From positions 1-32,028 of the forward strand of contig CAXIUT010000297.1 of assembly GCA_964035545.1 (NCBI GenBank): a DNA stretch of 32,028 nucleotides. The letters run 5' to 3'. This DNA comes from Bugula neritina. Its lineage: Eukaryota > Bryozoa > Gymnolaemata > Cheilostomatida > Bugulidae. Positions 1 through 10,785 of the stretch are shown piece after piece (position 1 is the stretch's first letter; every line of letters begins with the position of its first letter). Both the position numbers and the translations under genes were made by a program. The notes below the pieces were generated by a model that worked only from the letters and a program-made list of their open reading frames with translations, was not told the origin of the DNA and did no database searches.

Positions 1-81
1 CCCAACCCCAACCCCAACCCCAACCCCAACCCCAACCCCAACCCCAACCCCAACCCCAACCCCAACCCCAACCCCAACCCC
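1..81. repeat. Left telomere, C4A2 repeat
   Basis: Perfect CCCCAA units on the + strand, in the orientation expected for the left end of a linear ciliate chromosome. Non-repeat sequence starts at 82 and the first gene starts 71 bp further in, so there is almost no subtelomeric spacer. C4A2 is the repeat known from Tetrahymena, Glaucoma and partly Paramecium. Confidence 0.95.
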
Positions 82-152
82 TGAAAAAATGTCATTTTAA
101 TTATATATTAAATATATCATTTCTATCATTACTATTATTATATCTATAGTTA

Positions 153-2000
153 ATGGGTAATCAACATCATGATATGTAACAATTCAATTCCAGAAATTGG
201 CTTTAAGTTAGTAGTACTAACAATTTAGTTACTCTTTGGGAAAACAGAACTAATAGAAATTTTCATATTGAAGAACATAGAATCAACACTCTTGATAAAA
301 ATTAGCTCAATTTAGAAGAAGAACTATATTATAAAAGAAAAAATCATTCGAGATGGGTAGCAGCTCTCTATTTCTCAGAAGAGAGTTCAGAATAATTTTG
401 TGTTTCTCGATCTCAAGCACATCTATTTCTATAAAAAATACCTATTAGATTATCTGATCTCAAAGATCTACCTCTCTATGATGCTATCCATGCCTATGAT
501 CAGTGTCTACAAGGTTTTTCGTAATTTTCTCAAATTTATGGTCATTTCCGAGTTCATCCTTAGTATATTGGAGTCAATGAGAAAGGAGTTGTTAAAGTTT
601 GGGCAGGATAGAAGTGGTCCCAGGTAGGAGTAATAGGAGGAAAAATCAGTGAACAAGAAATGGTGAGAAGTATTGTAGATTGCGTGTAAGGCCGAATCGA
701 TCATAGTACTATTCCACACCACTAACATTCAATTAGCAACTATCTCTATCGACATACAGATTCGCTTAACTTCAACAAGGCCATTATATAACTCAGATAA
801 TTTGCTAATATCTACAATGGAGGAGTTATTCCTAATCATCTTACAAGTTTATTTGAGTCGAATCATTTTGAAGATTTGATGGATCCTTTGAGTAGAAGCA
901 GTAGAGATGCTTATCTCAACCAAACTCAACATCAAAGACCATTTATTCCGAACTATTAAGGTCAAGTGACTTCGAATAAAGTTGAAAATAATTATAGAAG
1001 AGTAAATAATAATCAAGATAATGTAATGGTCAGAAGAAATAGTTAAGAAGATAAAAAGAATGCTTTGAAAAGAAGCGAAGGAAGAGATATGACGAACAAT
1101 AGATAACTAGAGAGAAATAAATACTAAACAAGAGGTCAAGCACTGCACCCAATGCAAACAAACACCTTATTTTCAAGACCTCCCACCCAAAAAGTTAATA
1201 ATCAAGTGAATTTTTTAAATAATCAACCTAAATTTCAAGCAAATAATTTAACTCACAACCAAATCAACAATAGAATCTAAAATGGAACAAAAAGGCCTCA
1301 AATAAATATCCTAACTCAACCACAACAACAACAACCACAAAATATTCAAATTATAAATCAACATAATAATAACCCTTCGATTGGATCATATCCATCAAGT
1401 TTAGTAAACACAGCAAGACCTCAAACTTCTTCGACTCTTCCACAAATTAGAATAGCTCCTCCTGCTTCAGCTCATACTCAAGAAAGATCATCTTTGATAA
1501 GTATGCCTCGACAGCAGCAAAACCGATCACTTTCAGCACTTCCTAAACAATAAACTCGTCCTCAGGCTCCTTCTCAATATCAAGAACAAGAGAGTATCAT
1601 TATGAAGCTATATACTTCTTAAAAAGACAATCCGAAAGTTCAGTTTGGAAATGTGAGACGAACTGATAGTATTCATGAAGATACAAGTAAAAAATTTTAA
1701 TCTACAACTGTAATCAAAGAATCTCAATCCAATAGAATGCTTGGTGTTCCTAATTATACGTCTCCTAATCTATCTAAACCCGATCTCTCATCAATTGCAT
1801 AACTAAGTGCATAAAACTATAGAAACTAAAGTCTTCCCTATAATGCCAGTAGACCATATCTATAAACAAATTCAAATAAGTAACAACATTTATATAACTC
1901 AAGTCATAAAGCTGACCCGGCTAATCTCAATCCAAATGATGGCAAATCATCACAATAACTGCTGAACTATCTTAGATCATTCTCAAATAAGCAAAATTGA
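153..2000 (+). CDS. N/Q-rich protein of unknown function, 615 aa
   Basis: Uninterrupted frame from ATG 153 to TGA 1998-2000 with many in-frame TAA/TAG, read as Glu. The N-terminal third (about residues 1-260) has mixed composition and looks folded, with a stretch reading HPEYIGVNEKGVVKVW near residue 130. From about residue 270 the protein is low complexity, rich in Asn, Gln, Ser and Pro, and contains short runs of Gln. It begins Met-Gly, so N-myristoylation is possible but untested. An earlier ATG at 89 touches the telomere and is out of frame. It ends 32 bp from the stop of the next, convergent gene. I do not recognise the family. Confidence 0.85.
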
Positions 2001-2032
2001 TATTAATGAAATCATTAAGAAATATTTATAGA

Positions 2033-4422
2033 TCATTTTATCTTCTATTCAAGAGAATTCATCTAGGCACGTAAAACTGTTACATCACCAGCTGCTTTTT
2101 CAGCTATCTTTTAAGTATCATTCATCCTTGATTCAATATTGTCAAGATCTTACTAAACTTTCTTTAATTTATCAGCAGATATGGAATTTCCAGCTGCATT
2201 GGAATCAGCTCTGAGGTTATTGATTTTTATTGTTAATTAGTTAAGTTGTTCTTATAGTTATTTTTATTTTTATACATTTCTGTCTATTTTCAGTGTTAAT
2301 TTATTTTATACGTTTTGAATATCATCTCTTTATCTTCTTTAAACATCGCTAATATCTTTTCTTATTTATTGGAATTCTGTTTAGCTTTATATTTTGATTT
2401 CCTATGTTATTTTTTTAACTAAATTACTATAAAATTACTATCGAAAACGATATTTTGAAGACGTTTCATTTATTACTAATTCTGTGCAGAATCTGATCCA
2501 CCCAACCCAGATATCTTCTTATTCAACAAATCTTTATTATCTTCGATACCTGCTTTCAACAACTAGAAATATTGATTCGTGTATTATTCCAATTTACTGA
2601 CTCTAACAGTAAGATCATTATTTTTCTTGAAAACAACAGTTTATACAAATTATTTCTCCTATTTCAATCTGACCTATAAATCATTATAAAACTAATCGAT
2701 CTATCCATTTACTTCATTTTTTAATTTATCAAAATCTTATTCTATAGCTGTCAATCTCCCTTCTACGTTCTTTCGATTTTGTTATGTATTTTGTAAATGA
2801 TTTTTTAGTTGTTATGCTAATTTAGTAAACACACCTTTCATTTTACTGTATTTTTATGTTACCACATCGACTACTTTTTTTACTTCAGAATCGACGTAGT
2901 GACTCAATTGACCTGCCCTTTATGCTGATTCAGAAGATACCTATCTAACTGCATGTGTTAACTTTTTATTTGAGGTAGATAAGGCTTCTTTCAAATTGTT
3001 TACATCATTTACTATCTAATGAGCGATATTTGATGTTAGTTTCTTTAGATCTAATTGGGTTGTTAAACGTACCTAGATTTATGATTTTATCATTTCTGTT
3101 ATTTTTTATACTAGATCGCTTTGATGGTTTTTATATAAATCATATTATTTTCTTAAGTTTTATTGTACACGTCTGATTTATCCTCTCATTACTGTTTCTT
3201 GTTCTTTTCGTTTTACTCCTTATCCTTGTAATTCAGTCATCATACTTCTGAATTGATCTTACATGGCTCGATGTAAAGATCTGATACTTTATTATTTTTT
3301 TATTAGTTAATTTCTGACTAAAGCATCCATGGTATCATATTTAGCTTTATTTTACATTTTTTAACTCATTTGTTTTTAGTGGATAACTCTTTATCTTAAA
3401 TCTAGATTCTTTTTTATTTAATCTTGAGATCTCATACGTTAGTCATGTTCCTGCATAACTTTATTAACCATCTAATGTACTCTATTTTAAAGTCTACTTT
3501 GAAAATCACTTTGCATATTTCTTAACAACAACTGCAAATCCTAACTAGTTCTATCATTCTGAGCAAGTAATTTAGCAATAGCTTCTTTATCTTTAACTTG
3601 TTCTTTTCCCAACATCAATAAATTAGATTATGATGTATTCAATCTCATCATCAACTTCTCACCTAATTCATTCAATACATCACTACCTGATGAGGTCCTT
3701 TGTGATACTACTTTTAAATTTTTGTCAGCATTTGATAGCTTGTTCTAGAGATCATGGTATTTTGATTAATATGATTTACCTATTGTGTTTACATAGTCGT
3801 TCATCTTCTATACTGTGTCTCCCAATCTGACAACTTACATGAATAGAACTGTGCTCTTTTATTTTTATTTGTTTAGTAGTTGCATCGATTATGCTGAATT
3901 TCTCTAGCCTGATAAACTCTTCAAAGCTGATAATTCAGTTGATTGATACTATTGTGCTCTCCGAACATCTTTTATGGTTTCTTTCATGGCAACTAGATCA
4001 GCTGAAAGCATAGCGGAGTTATCTATTTTAGGAACTTCTTTCATTACGAAATTTTAGAGTTAGTTCAAACGAATCATCATCTTACTTTACAAATTTGTAT
4101 GTCTTTCTTAGTAATATCTTACTATTTGATCTAACCTTACCTTTAGTGACTCAACTTGCCCTGAATCTCCATCACGGCTGTTCGCTCTTGGTTAGTATGG
4201 AGTCATTCTGCGAGGTTGTCTTGTTTGTTAGTCAGGAGGGGTGAATGCTTACTAGATAGGTATTTCTTGTCTGATTTACTGTCTTTATCTGGAAGGTGGT
4301 TGTTGGGGAAGACTGTTTGGAGGGATGCCTGGTAGCACTCGTTTGGGTTGGTTGATTGGTTCTAGAGGTTAATAACGAAGCAAATTAGCAATGTTTCGAC
4401 TGTTATTACTGCCAAGGGACAT
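2033..4422 (-). CDS. Long coiled-coil protein, 789 aa, one 20-nt intron
   Basis: Minus-strand gene from ATG 4422 to TGA (plus 2033-2035). The first 1,984 nt are open, then the frame shifts by +2; a 20-nt GT...AG intron at 2419-2438 repairs it, and the downstream frame is again strongly coiled-coil. The N-terminal ~95 residues are Pro/Arg-rich and probably disordered. The rest is rich in Glu, Lys, Leu and Asn with heptad-like spacing and no TGA. Composition suits a structural or ciliary/basal-body filament protein, but this is inference and no diagnostic motif was found. It converges on the preceding gene with 32 bp between stops. Confidence 0.85.
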
Positions 4423-4601
4423 TTTAGAACTTAAAAATTATATAACCGAATTTCATCAGTGTTCATTTCTAGTTCTAACATCACAATAATAAAAATCAAT
4501 GAACCTGATTTATTAATATTGTTGATAATGAAAACAATATTCCTATAAAGTAATTATTTTATTTAAACTTATATTAACAAGAATCACTGCATTTATAATC
4601 A

Positions 4602-5894
4602 ATGATTAATAACAACCCTTATAACATTCCAGAAAGACCTCTCAAACACAAAAAAGTAATAGTTTAACCTTCCCAAACTCCACCTCTCTACCCCCATCAA
4701 ATCAATCGCACCACAGATTAACACTAACGAAAACAACAATTCCATAAAAGACCTCCTATTAACTGCTTCATTGCCAGCCAAGTCACTGATCCTAGAGCAC
4801 AATTCAACCAAACTCAAGTCATGAGTCAGCAGCCTTTGCAGATGAGCACTGTTAGTCAGTGGTAGAGTTTTTAGACTGGTCCTCAGATGTCAAGTCAAGG
4901 GTAGTTAACTGAAAAGCTATCATATTTGGTTTCTAAAATATAAGATCATTAAAGGAAACTATCATATTTAATGTAACCTAAGAAACAAGAGAGTTTGAAC
5001 AATATCCTTTCTTAGTCAATAACTCTATCACATTAGACTCAATCACAATTCGCCAGTAAGCAGCTATAAAAATACTCTTCTATGTAGTAAACTTGGGATA
5101 AGTTGAAGTAGTAGTTCAGTACAGTTCGTAGTCAGAATGAGAAGATGTAGGATTATGTGAAAAATGCTTTAAATTAACAGAAAAATACTATAACTAAAGA
5201 ATTGATAAGTAATTTTAGAGAGTGTTTGAAATAGAAATTCATGGAGTAGTAGATGAAGATATCTTAGTATTTAGGGGAATTTGCATCAGTTGAAAATCAG
5301 AAGTTGGTTATTGAGGTATAAGCTGTAAGACAGTAAATTAAATAGCATTAGGATAAGTTGTTTAATACTTTTTCTCATTTGTCAAAATAAAAATAAAATA
5401 CTACTATCATGCAGATATCTAACTTACAGTAACAAATATCACAACTTAACTTGATGCTGCAATAGCTGCAATCAAATTACAGAAATATCAAAGAAGAAGT
5501 CTTCGATGCTAATTTAGCGATTCAAGATCAAAAAAGATGGCTCTACTAATTAGATAATAACATAAAAACTATCAAAAACAAGAGCAAGAGCCAGCCAGCA
5601 TAGAATAACTAAATTATGACTTATCATTAATCTCACTAGGTAAAAGGAATGTTAAGAGTATCAAGTGATTACTGTTTGAAACAGGTAATGCATCTTTGTT
5701 ATTCTGAATATATAAGCATTGCTTAAAAATCAACAGAGCATTCGATAAAATCAATGTAGAGGACTTATTTGATAGACTAGTAGGGATATCTTTTGGATTC
5801 CAATCAGTTTTATATCATCGATAGTCATAATCAAAGGATAAAACTCTCATAATCTTAAATCATAAAACTCAAGTAGGCTGGAATGATCAAGTGA
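4602..5894 (+). CDS. Coiled-coil protein, unknown function, 430 aa
   Basis: Single open frame from ATG 4602 to TGA 5892-5894. The N-terminal ~90 residues are Pro/Gln-rich; residues ~110-330 are coiled-coil (Glu, Gln, Lys, Leu). The last ~80 residues look like a small folded module with the pattern GYLLDSNQFYIIDSHNQRIKLSE followed by IIKLKEAGM, read with TAA/TAG as Glu. Beyond the TGA the same frame stays open for a while, but that stretch is the antisense of the next, minus-strand gene. Stops of the two convergent genes are 35 bp apart. Family not recognised. Confidence 0.8.
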
Positions 5895-5929
5895 TAGTTA
5901 TATTTTATTGACCAAAATAATCAATAATA

Positions 5930-6604
5930 TCAACGTCTACGACGACTAATAGCCTCGCTTTATGATTCTGTGCGAGGACGGATCTTTATGTATTCGTGTT
6001 ATGATGGCTAACTTGATTATTCTGTTAGTGTTGGATGGCTGGATTCTTCAGGTTACGATTATGATTACATTTTTGATAGTAATTGGCTTACACCTAAATT
6101 ATGGACTTGTTTTCTTAGTTTTTTGTGGGATTATTTCATTCTAGAACAATTACGGCTGATAGCTTATTCCTATTCTATATAATTCTTTTTAGCTATTCTT
6201 TTTTAATGTTATTGAAATTATTATTAAAGTTTATCTAATCTTTAACTTCTATCCCATAGCATTTTTTGTATTTAGATGACACATTTTTGTAAATTTTTAT
6301 TAACCTATTTTTAAGCTTTTATTTTTTTGCATATTCTCTCTCTACTTTACTAAATACTTTGATTTTTATTCATTCTTTTAGTCTTATTTGAAACGATAAT
6401 TGATTTATTGTCTTTTATTTTTCTGTTATCATGAGGAGAAATCATGTCAATATATCCATTAACTCGATCAACAAAGTTGTTACATTTTTTACTAGCCTTT
6501 TCAAGTATTTGTGATTTGAGGTTCTTAGAGAAGCTATATTGATTGAGATCTCCTCGATTTTATTTGTTTTGGCTGGAACCTTTCTATCTGATTGAACCTC
6601 TCAT
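5930..6604 (-). CDS. Small basic coiled-coil protein, 224 aa
   Basis: Minus-strand frame from ATG 6604, which follows an in-frame TGA, to TGA at plus 5930-5932. The N-terminal ~90 residues are basic and Ser/Asn-rich. The middle (about 95-150) is a Glu/Lys-rich coiled coil. The C-terminus is acidic and ends in Arg-Arg-Arg-Arg. No enzymatic motif is visible. A hydrophobic plus-strand ORF across its C-terminal half is an antisense shadow. Function unknown. Confidence 0.75.
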
Positions 6605-6722
6605 TATTCAAATTAAACTAATTCAAATAGAAGAATAGCTGTTATTATAACAATTAGTTATGATATTAATCTCATATTTATTATCAAATAAGAACAGCGA
6701 TAATATTTATTAAATATAGTCC
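6605..6722. promoter_or_regulatory. AT-rich divergent intergenic region
   Basis: 118 bp between two divergent start codons (6604 minus, 6723 plus). It must contain both promoters. I see only AT-rich sequence and no recognisable element. Confidence 0.4.
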
Positions 6723-8525
6723 ATGTCATAGTCATAAAAGTGTTGTAAATGCTGTTCATAATTTACAAATAGCAGTTTTCCTCATTTCCTTCTTTGCTCA
6801 CATAAAATATGTGATCCTTGTCTGACAGATTTAGTTAAAAAACACTAAAAAAACATCTTTTGTTAGTTCTGTCAAAAAAAATTGTCAACCAAAGATCTCT
6901 CTGATCAGCCAGTTATGGAAAATCCAGAAAAAGTGATTATCTAGCATGGTCAAATAAATACAATGAAACCTCCTCAACTACACGGATAAGAATGTGATAA
7001 TTTACTGGATGATGAACTTATTGATGAATAAGATTCTTCGTGCTAATAGTGCTAGGTTCATAGTGTGAGTAAGGATATAATTTGTATGACATAAAAGGTA
7101 AGGATATGTCCTCATTGTGCTCTTTTCGGTTAACATAGAGGTCATGTATTCAAAAGAGTTGAAGATCTAGAGTAAGAACTGAATGAGAAAGAGGTGTTAT
7201 TTAAAGAGATAATTCAGTAAAAATAGAATAATATACTTATAAATTCATCAATAAATATACTTTAACTTGTGACTAGTAAAATGAAGGAAAAGAAAAAGTA
7301 GCTGATTAAATAACTGTAAAATAATGTTGAGTTTTTTATATAATCTATCAAAAAAAGATAAAATCAAATCAAATAAGAAATCAATAACTACTTTATTGAT
7401 CTTTAAAAATAGTTTAGTTCAAGTGAAAATGTAGAGAAATGGACGAAGAGTAAATAAAGATTTTAAAGCTGGCAAAATAGATGTGTAAATGGTATCTAAA
7501 AACTTTAATAACTTAAAAGTACATAATAAAAAATAAACTTTTATATAAAATCACCTTTTGAGATAATCTCATCTGGTTCACTTTATCTCTAAGAAGTTAA
7601 TAGAATTCAAGAAAATATCTTTAATAAAGTTCAATAAAAAACATCTCTTAAAATGACATTCGATCAAACCTTTAGTAATAAAGTATAAAAGTCAATGCAA
7701 CTGATAATTCCAGGTATGAATTCTCAGAGTTCTACAGGAAGATAGCAAAATGATTAATTTAAAGATGGTAATCCTTTCTTGGATTGTAGTAGTTCTTAAA
7801 TAGGAATGCCTACTTCACCATTTAATCTCAATAATATCAGTATCGAAGCTTAAATTGTTTCTTTGACTAATTCAGTTAAATTTATAGGCTAAAATATTCA
7901 AAAACCTTAACAGAAAAAGACATAAGTTAAAGGTCTTTAACGATCATAAAAATTAAAACCTAATCTTAAGAAAAAAGGATACTATATACCTAAGACTAAT
8001 ACTAGTTTTGTTCCCAAAAATAATACAAAATTAACAAGTACTACTGAAGCAGTTAGTAGAAATTCATCAATGAAGATGCTAAAGGCAAGTCATAAATCAA
8101 TAGTTCTTGAAACAGAGCAAAGACATTTCGATTTGAAATAACCTGATAAACTGTTTGCAGATTTTATGAAGAGTACTTTTACTGATTTTTTGGATCTTTC
8201 CGACTGCAACTTACCCAATGATAAAATATCATAGTATGTGATTAGAGCAAAAAGAAGGCATAAACTAAAGGGTTTGAAATTGTGTTCAAACAGACTAGAT
8301 ACTTTAGGTTTTGACAAGTTGACATAATTTATAAAGGGGGTAACTAATGTAAATTTAGCTAATAATTTGATCAGCGAGCAGGTATTTGAGATAATAGTGA
8401 AGAACAGAGATAGGTTGGATTTGTTGAGGATGTTGAATTTATCACATAATCCTATAAATTTAGACAGGAAATCTAGGGGTAGATTATAGGAGGTAAAGAA
8501 GATGGGAGTGATAGTTATTTTATGA
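6723..8525 (+). CDS. TRIM-like RING + B-box + coiled-coil protein with C-terminal LRRs, 600 aa
   Basis: Probable E3 ubiquitin ligase. A RING finger is visible at residues 7-50 with ligands Cys7/8, Cys10/11, Cys25, His27, Cys30, Cys33, Cys47 and Cys50. A B-box follows, with Cys107, Cys110, His113, Cys121, Cys129, Cys132, His138 and His141. In the slot three after Cys121, where Cys or Asp is usual, the codon is TAA, read as Glu. A Glu/Lys-rich coiled coil spans about 145-260, then a Ser/Asn-rich linker. The last ~110 residues look leucine-rich-repeat-like (LDLSDCNL, VNLANNLIS, LNLSHNPI). Start ATG 6723 keeps the RING; an internal Met at 6915 would delete it. Role as a ligase is inferred from the RING/B-box order. 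Confidence 0.82.
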
Positions 8526-8588
8526 AGTATGATGTATATGTTGTATGATATATAAGTTGTAAACTATTTATAGCTGCAATAATATTAA

Positions 8589-9367
8589 ATGATCAACTAC
8601 ATAGCTGAATTTGATGACTATAAGTAAAAAATACCCTAGTTTATTGTTAAACTTTACCACATACTAGAAGTACTAATCAAACGATATAGGCTCGATAGTT
8701 TAGCTAGTACTTGAGTTGGAATGGTGATGGATAGATAGTGATAAGAAATGGCAAAAAGTTATAAGAGAAAGTGTTACCTCACTTTTTTAGACATAGACAT
8801 CTGTCATCTTTTGTCAGGCAGCTGAATATGTATAAATTTGGTAAGGTAAATAAACTTACTAAATAAAAAAATCATATGTATTTCAGAAATTAGCATTTCA
8901 AGCATGGTAATATGTATTTTTGATTGTTATTTAGAAAGGAAATGGTTAAAATCAGAAGAAATACAAAAAAACAAAAAATAATATAAAAATAAGAAAAAGA
9001 TGATTCCAACTTAATATAACATGTATCTTAGGTAGATCACAGTGAAATCAGCATTGATCGATAGCTATAAAAAAATGAATTTCAAGAGTATAAACAATAT
9101 GTGAAGCAAACCATTCGAGAATTGTCTCAGAATCTTAAAAAAATATAGTTCAACTATCCTCAGACTAAGCCAGAAATTGATAATGCTATTAATTTATGTA
9201 ACTAGATGATGGAAGGAGAAGAGATTCCTTAGCCTCAGAATAGTTTGATTCAGATTCAAAGTGAGGAAAATCATCAGAATAAGAATATGTTGACTACTAT
9301 GCGATTTTTACCTAGAATAGAGTCACTTATTCTTCCTTCTCAATGTAGTCTATACCATATTAATTGA
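8589..9367 (+). CDS. HSF: Heat-shock transcription factor, 245 aa, two introns
   Basis: Clear HSF-type DNA-binding domain at residues 15-110. Strand and helix landmarks in order are PEFIVKLYHIL, LSWNGDGEIVIRNGKKLEEK, VLPHFFRHRHLSSFVRQLNMYKF (recognition helix about 63-72), then YFRNEHFKHGNIKEMVKIRR. Introns: 8670-8689 (20 nt) and 8914-8934 (21 nt, removing an in-frame TGA). Exons are 8589-8669, 8690-8913 and 8935-9367. A short Glu/Lys-rich segment that could trimerise follows the domain, then an acidic, Gln/Asn-rich tail. In-frame ATGs at 8529-8538 are possible starts; 8589 leaves the domain 15 residues from the N-terminus, as usual. It would bind heat-shock elements in the nucleus. Confidence 0.93.
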
Positions 9368-9510
9368 TCTGTTTTGCTTATTTTAGACAATTATTCGAAC
9401 CTTATCAAATCAATATTACCATATCTTAATTAAATCATTATTATGATTGATATCTAATGAATTTATTAATTATTTGACTTATTTATAGATATAATGAATC
9501 TTTACTATTT

Positions 9511-9800
9511 ATGTAATAGTAGTTGAGGAAGGATAAAGAAACTTCTAAATAGTAGTTATCGCATGGCATGAACCTCAATAAGGATGATAATGAGAAAGAA
9601 CTAAATATAAAAAATGTAGATTCATAGATAAATTCAGTAGTCCATCATGAGTAAACATTAGATTATGAAGATAGCGTAAGATAAGTGAAAAAGAGATATA
9701 GTATTTATTAAACTAATTTTTAATAACCCGAAATAAAGCTATCAACTATTTACGAAAGATGGATTTAAAACAGACAGTGAAACATCTAATCGGTTCATGA
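9511..9800 (+). CDS. Small acidic/helical protein, 89 aa, one 20-nt intron
   Basis: ATG 9511 follows an in-frame TGA. Exon 1 (9511-9675) encodes a very acidic, Glu/Asn-rich stretch. A 20-nt GT...AG intron at 9676-9695 leads into a helical, mostly basic C-terminus (IEYLLNEFLITRNKAINYLR, then KMDLKQTVKHLIGS) ending at TGA 9798-9800. Without splicing the frame reads on but loses this character. No family recognised. It lies 143 bp after the HSF stop and is convergent with the next gene, 103 bp between stops. Confidence 0.65.
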
Positions 9801-9903
9801 AAGAACTAAATGATTTGTATTTATAGTTAAAACTAAATAATAATTGAGCATATCAAATGAATTTATATTTATATGATTAATTGCATTAAATTTAGATATC
9901 TAT

Positions 9904-10634
9904 TCACAAAAACAAAAATAACCAACCTTTTGACTCAATCTTATAGCAAACATAAATATCAGTATCAAAAAAATAAACAAAACTAGCAACCTCATAAACG
10001 GATGGTATTTGTTGGACTAGTTAGACAAAAGTAGAATCATAATTGGAATCATTAAAAATGGTCGAAAGGACTTATGCTTATAATTATAACTATGGTAGGT
10101 TGTTGTTTTTAGGGAATGTTGCTTTGGCTGGGATTATTCCCTTCTTTAGCTAGATTAATATTGTTATTTTGATGATGAATGGGGGGTTTATGATTAGTCA
10201 TTTGGGAAATTAGGTTAAAAAGTTTTTAGGATTTATTAGTAAAAATCATTAAAGTAATCTTCTTTTGTTTTAAAAACCATAGTATTATCTTCAAATTAGT
10301 ATCTTTTCATATATTTAGTGTTAAAAAATCTACTCTTCCTTTCAATTTCTTCAATTACTATGGCTTTTGACTACTATACAATCTCACATATTGTCTGTCT
10401 CTCATGGTATATCTGTAATTTATTTACTATTTCTAGTTAATCTTTATAAAAAAGTTATTCCTCAACAATATTGGCCTCTTCTAATATCTATTATTATTGT
10501 TCTAAGTTTTAATATTTTTTTATCTCCCATTAGGTAGCTTTTGAATCCTTCAGCTACTGCTGAAATAGTCTAAAAAATATCGAAAGAATGATAGTTTATT
10601 CTTGGTGTATTTTATGATATTATTGCTAGAACAT
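9904..10634 (-). CDS. Coiled-coil protein with small C-terminal domain, 236 aa, one 20-nt intron
   Basis: Minus-strand exons 10634-10091 and 10070-9904 joined across a 20-nt intron (10071-10090). The N-terminal ~130 residues are Glu/Lys-rich coiled coil, followed by a Ser/Glu/His-rich disordered linker. The C-terminal exon encodes a compact segment reading VELVQQIPSVYEVASFVYFF then DTDIYVCYKIESKGW. The start is uncertain: ATG 10634 is the first Met in this frame, and an upstream ATG at 10707 is in another frame. A plus-strand hydrophobic ORF here is rejected as antisense. Function unknown. Confidence 0.65.
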
Positions 10635-10785
10635 AAATATGTATTAATTTGTTTTAAGAGATTTCGATATTGATATTTTTTTGTTTGAAAATAGATTCTA
10701 ACTCCATTTTATAACTAAGTTTTTACAATAAGATTTAAAAAGTTCTATTTGCCTATTAAAATATAAGTTTTTTAAATCAAAGTGA

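Noticed and set aside
5962-6144. Plus-strand hydrophobic ORF (60 aa), and a longer TGA-free frame around it
   Set aside because: It is the antisense of a Glu/Lys-rich minus-strand gene (5930-6604); TTA/TTC complements of TAA/GAA create false Leu/Phe-rich frames.
8772-8791. A perfect 20-nt GT...AG intron look-alike
   Set aside because: It lies inside the HSF DNA-binding domain; the unspliced reading gives the conserved VLPHFFRHRHLSSFVRQLNM text, so it is exon.
10058-10591. Plus-strand 177-codon ORF that looks like a multi-pass membrane protein
   Set aside because: The minus strand gives a coiled-coil protein whose frame is restored by a 20-nt intron at 10071-10090, with a well-formed C-terminus; the plus frame is its shadow.
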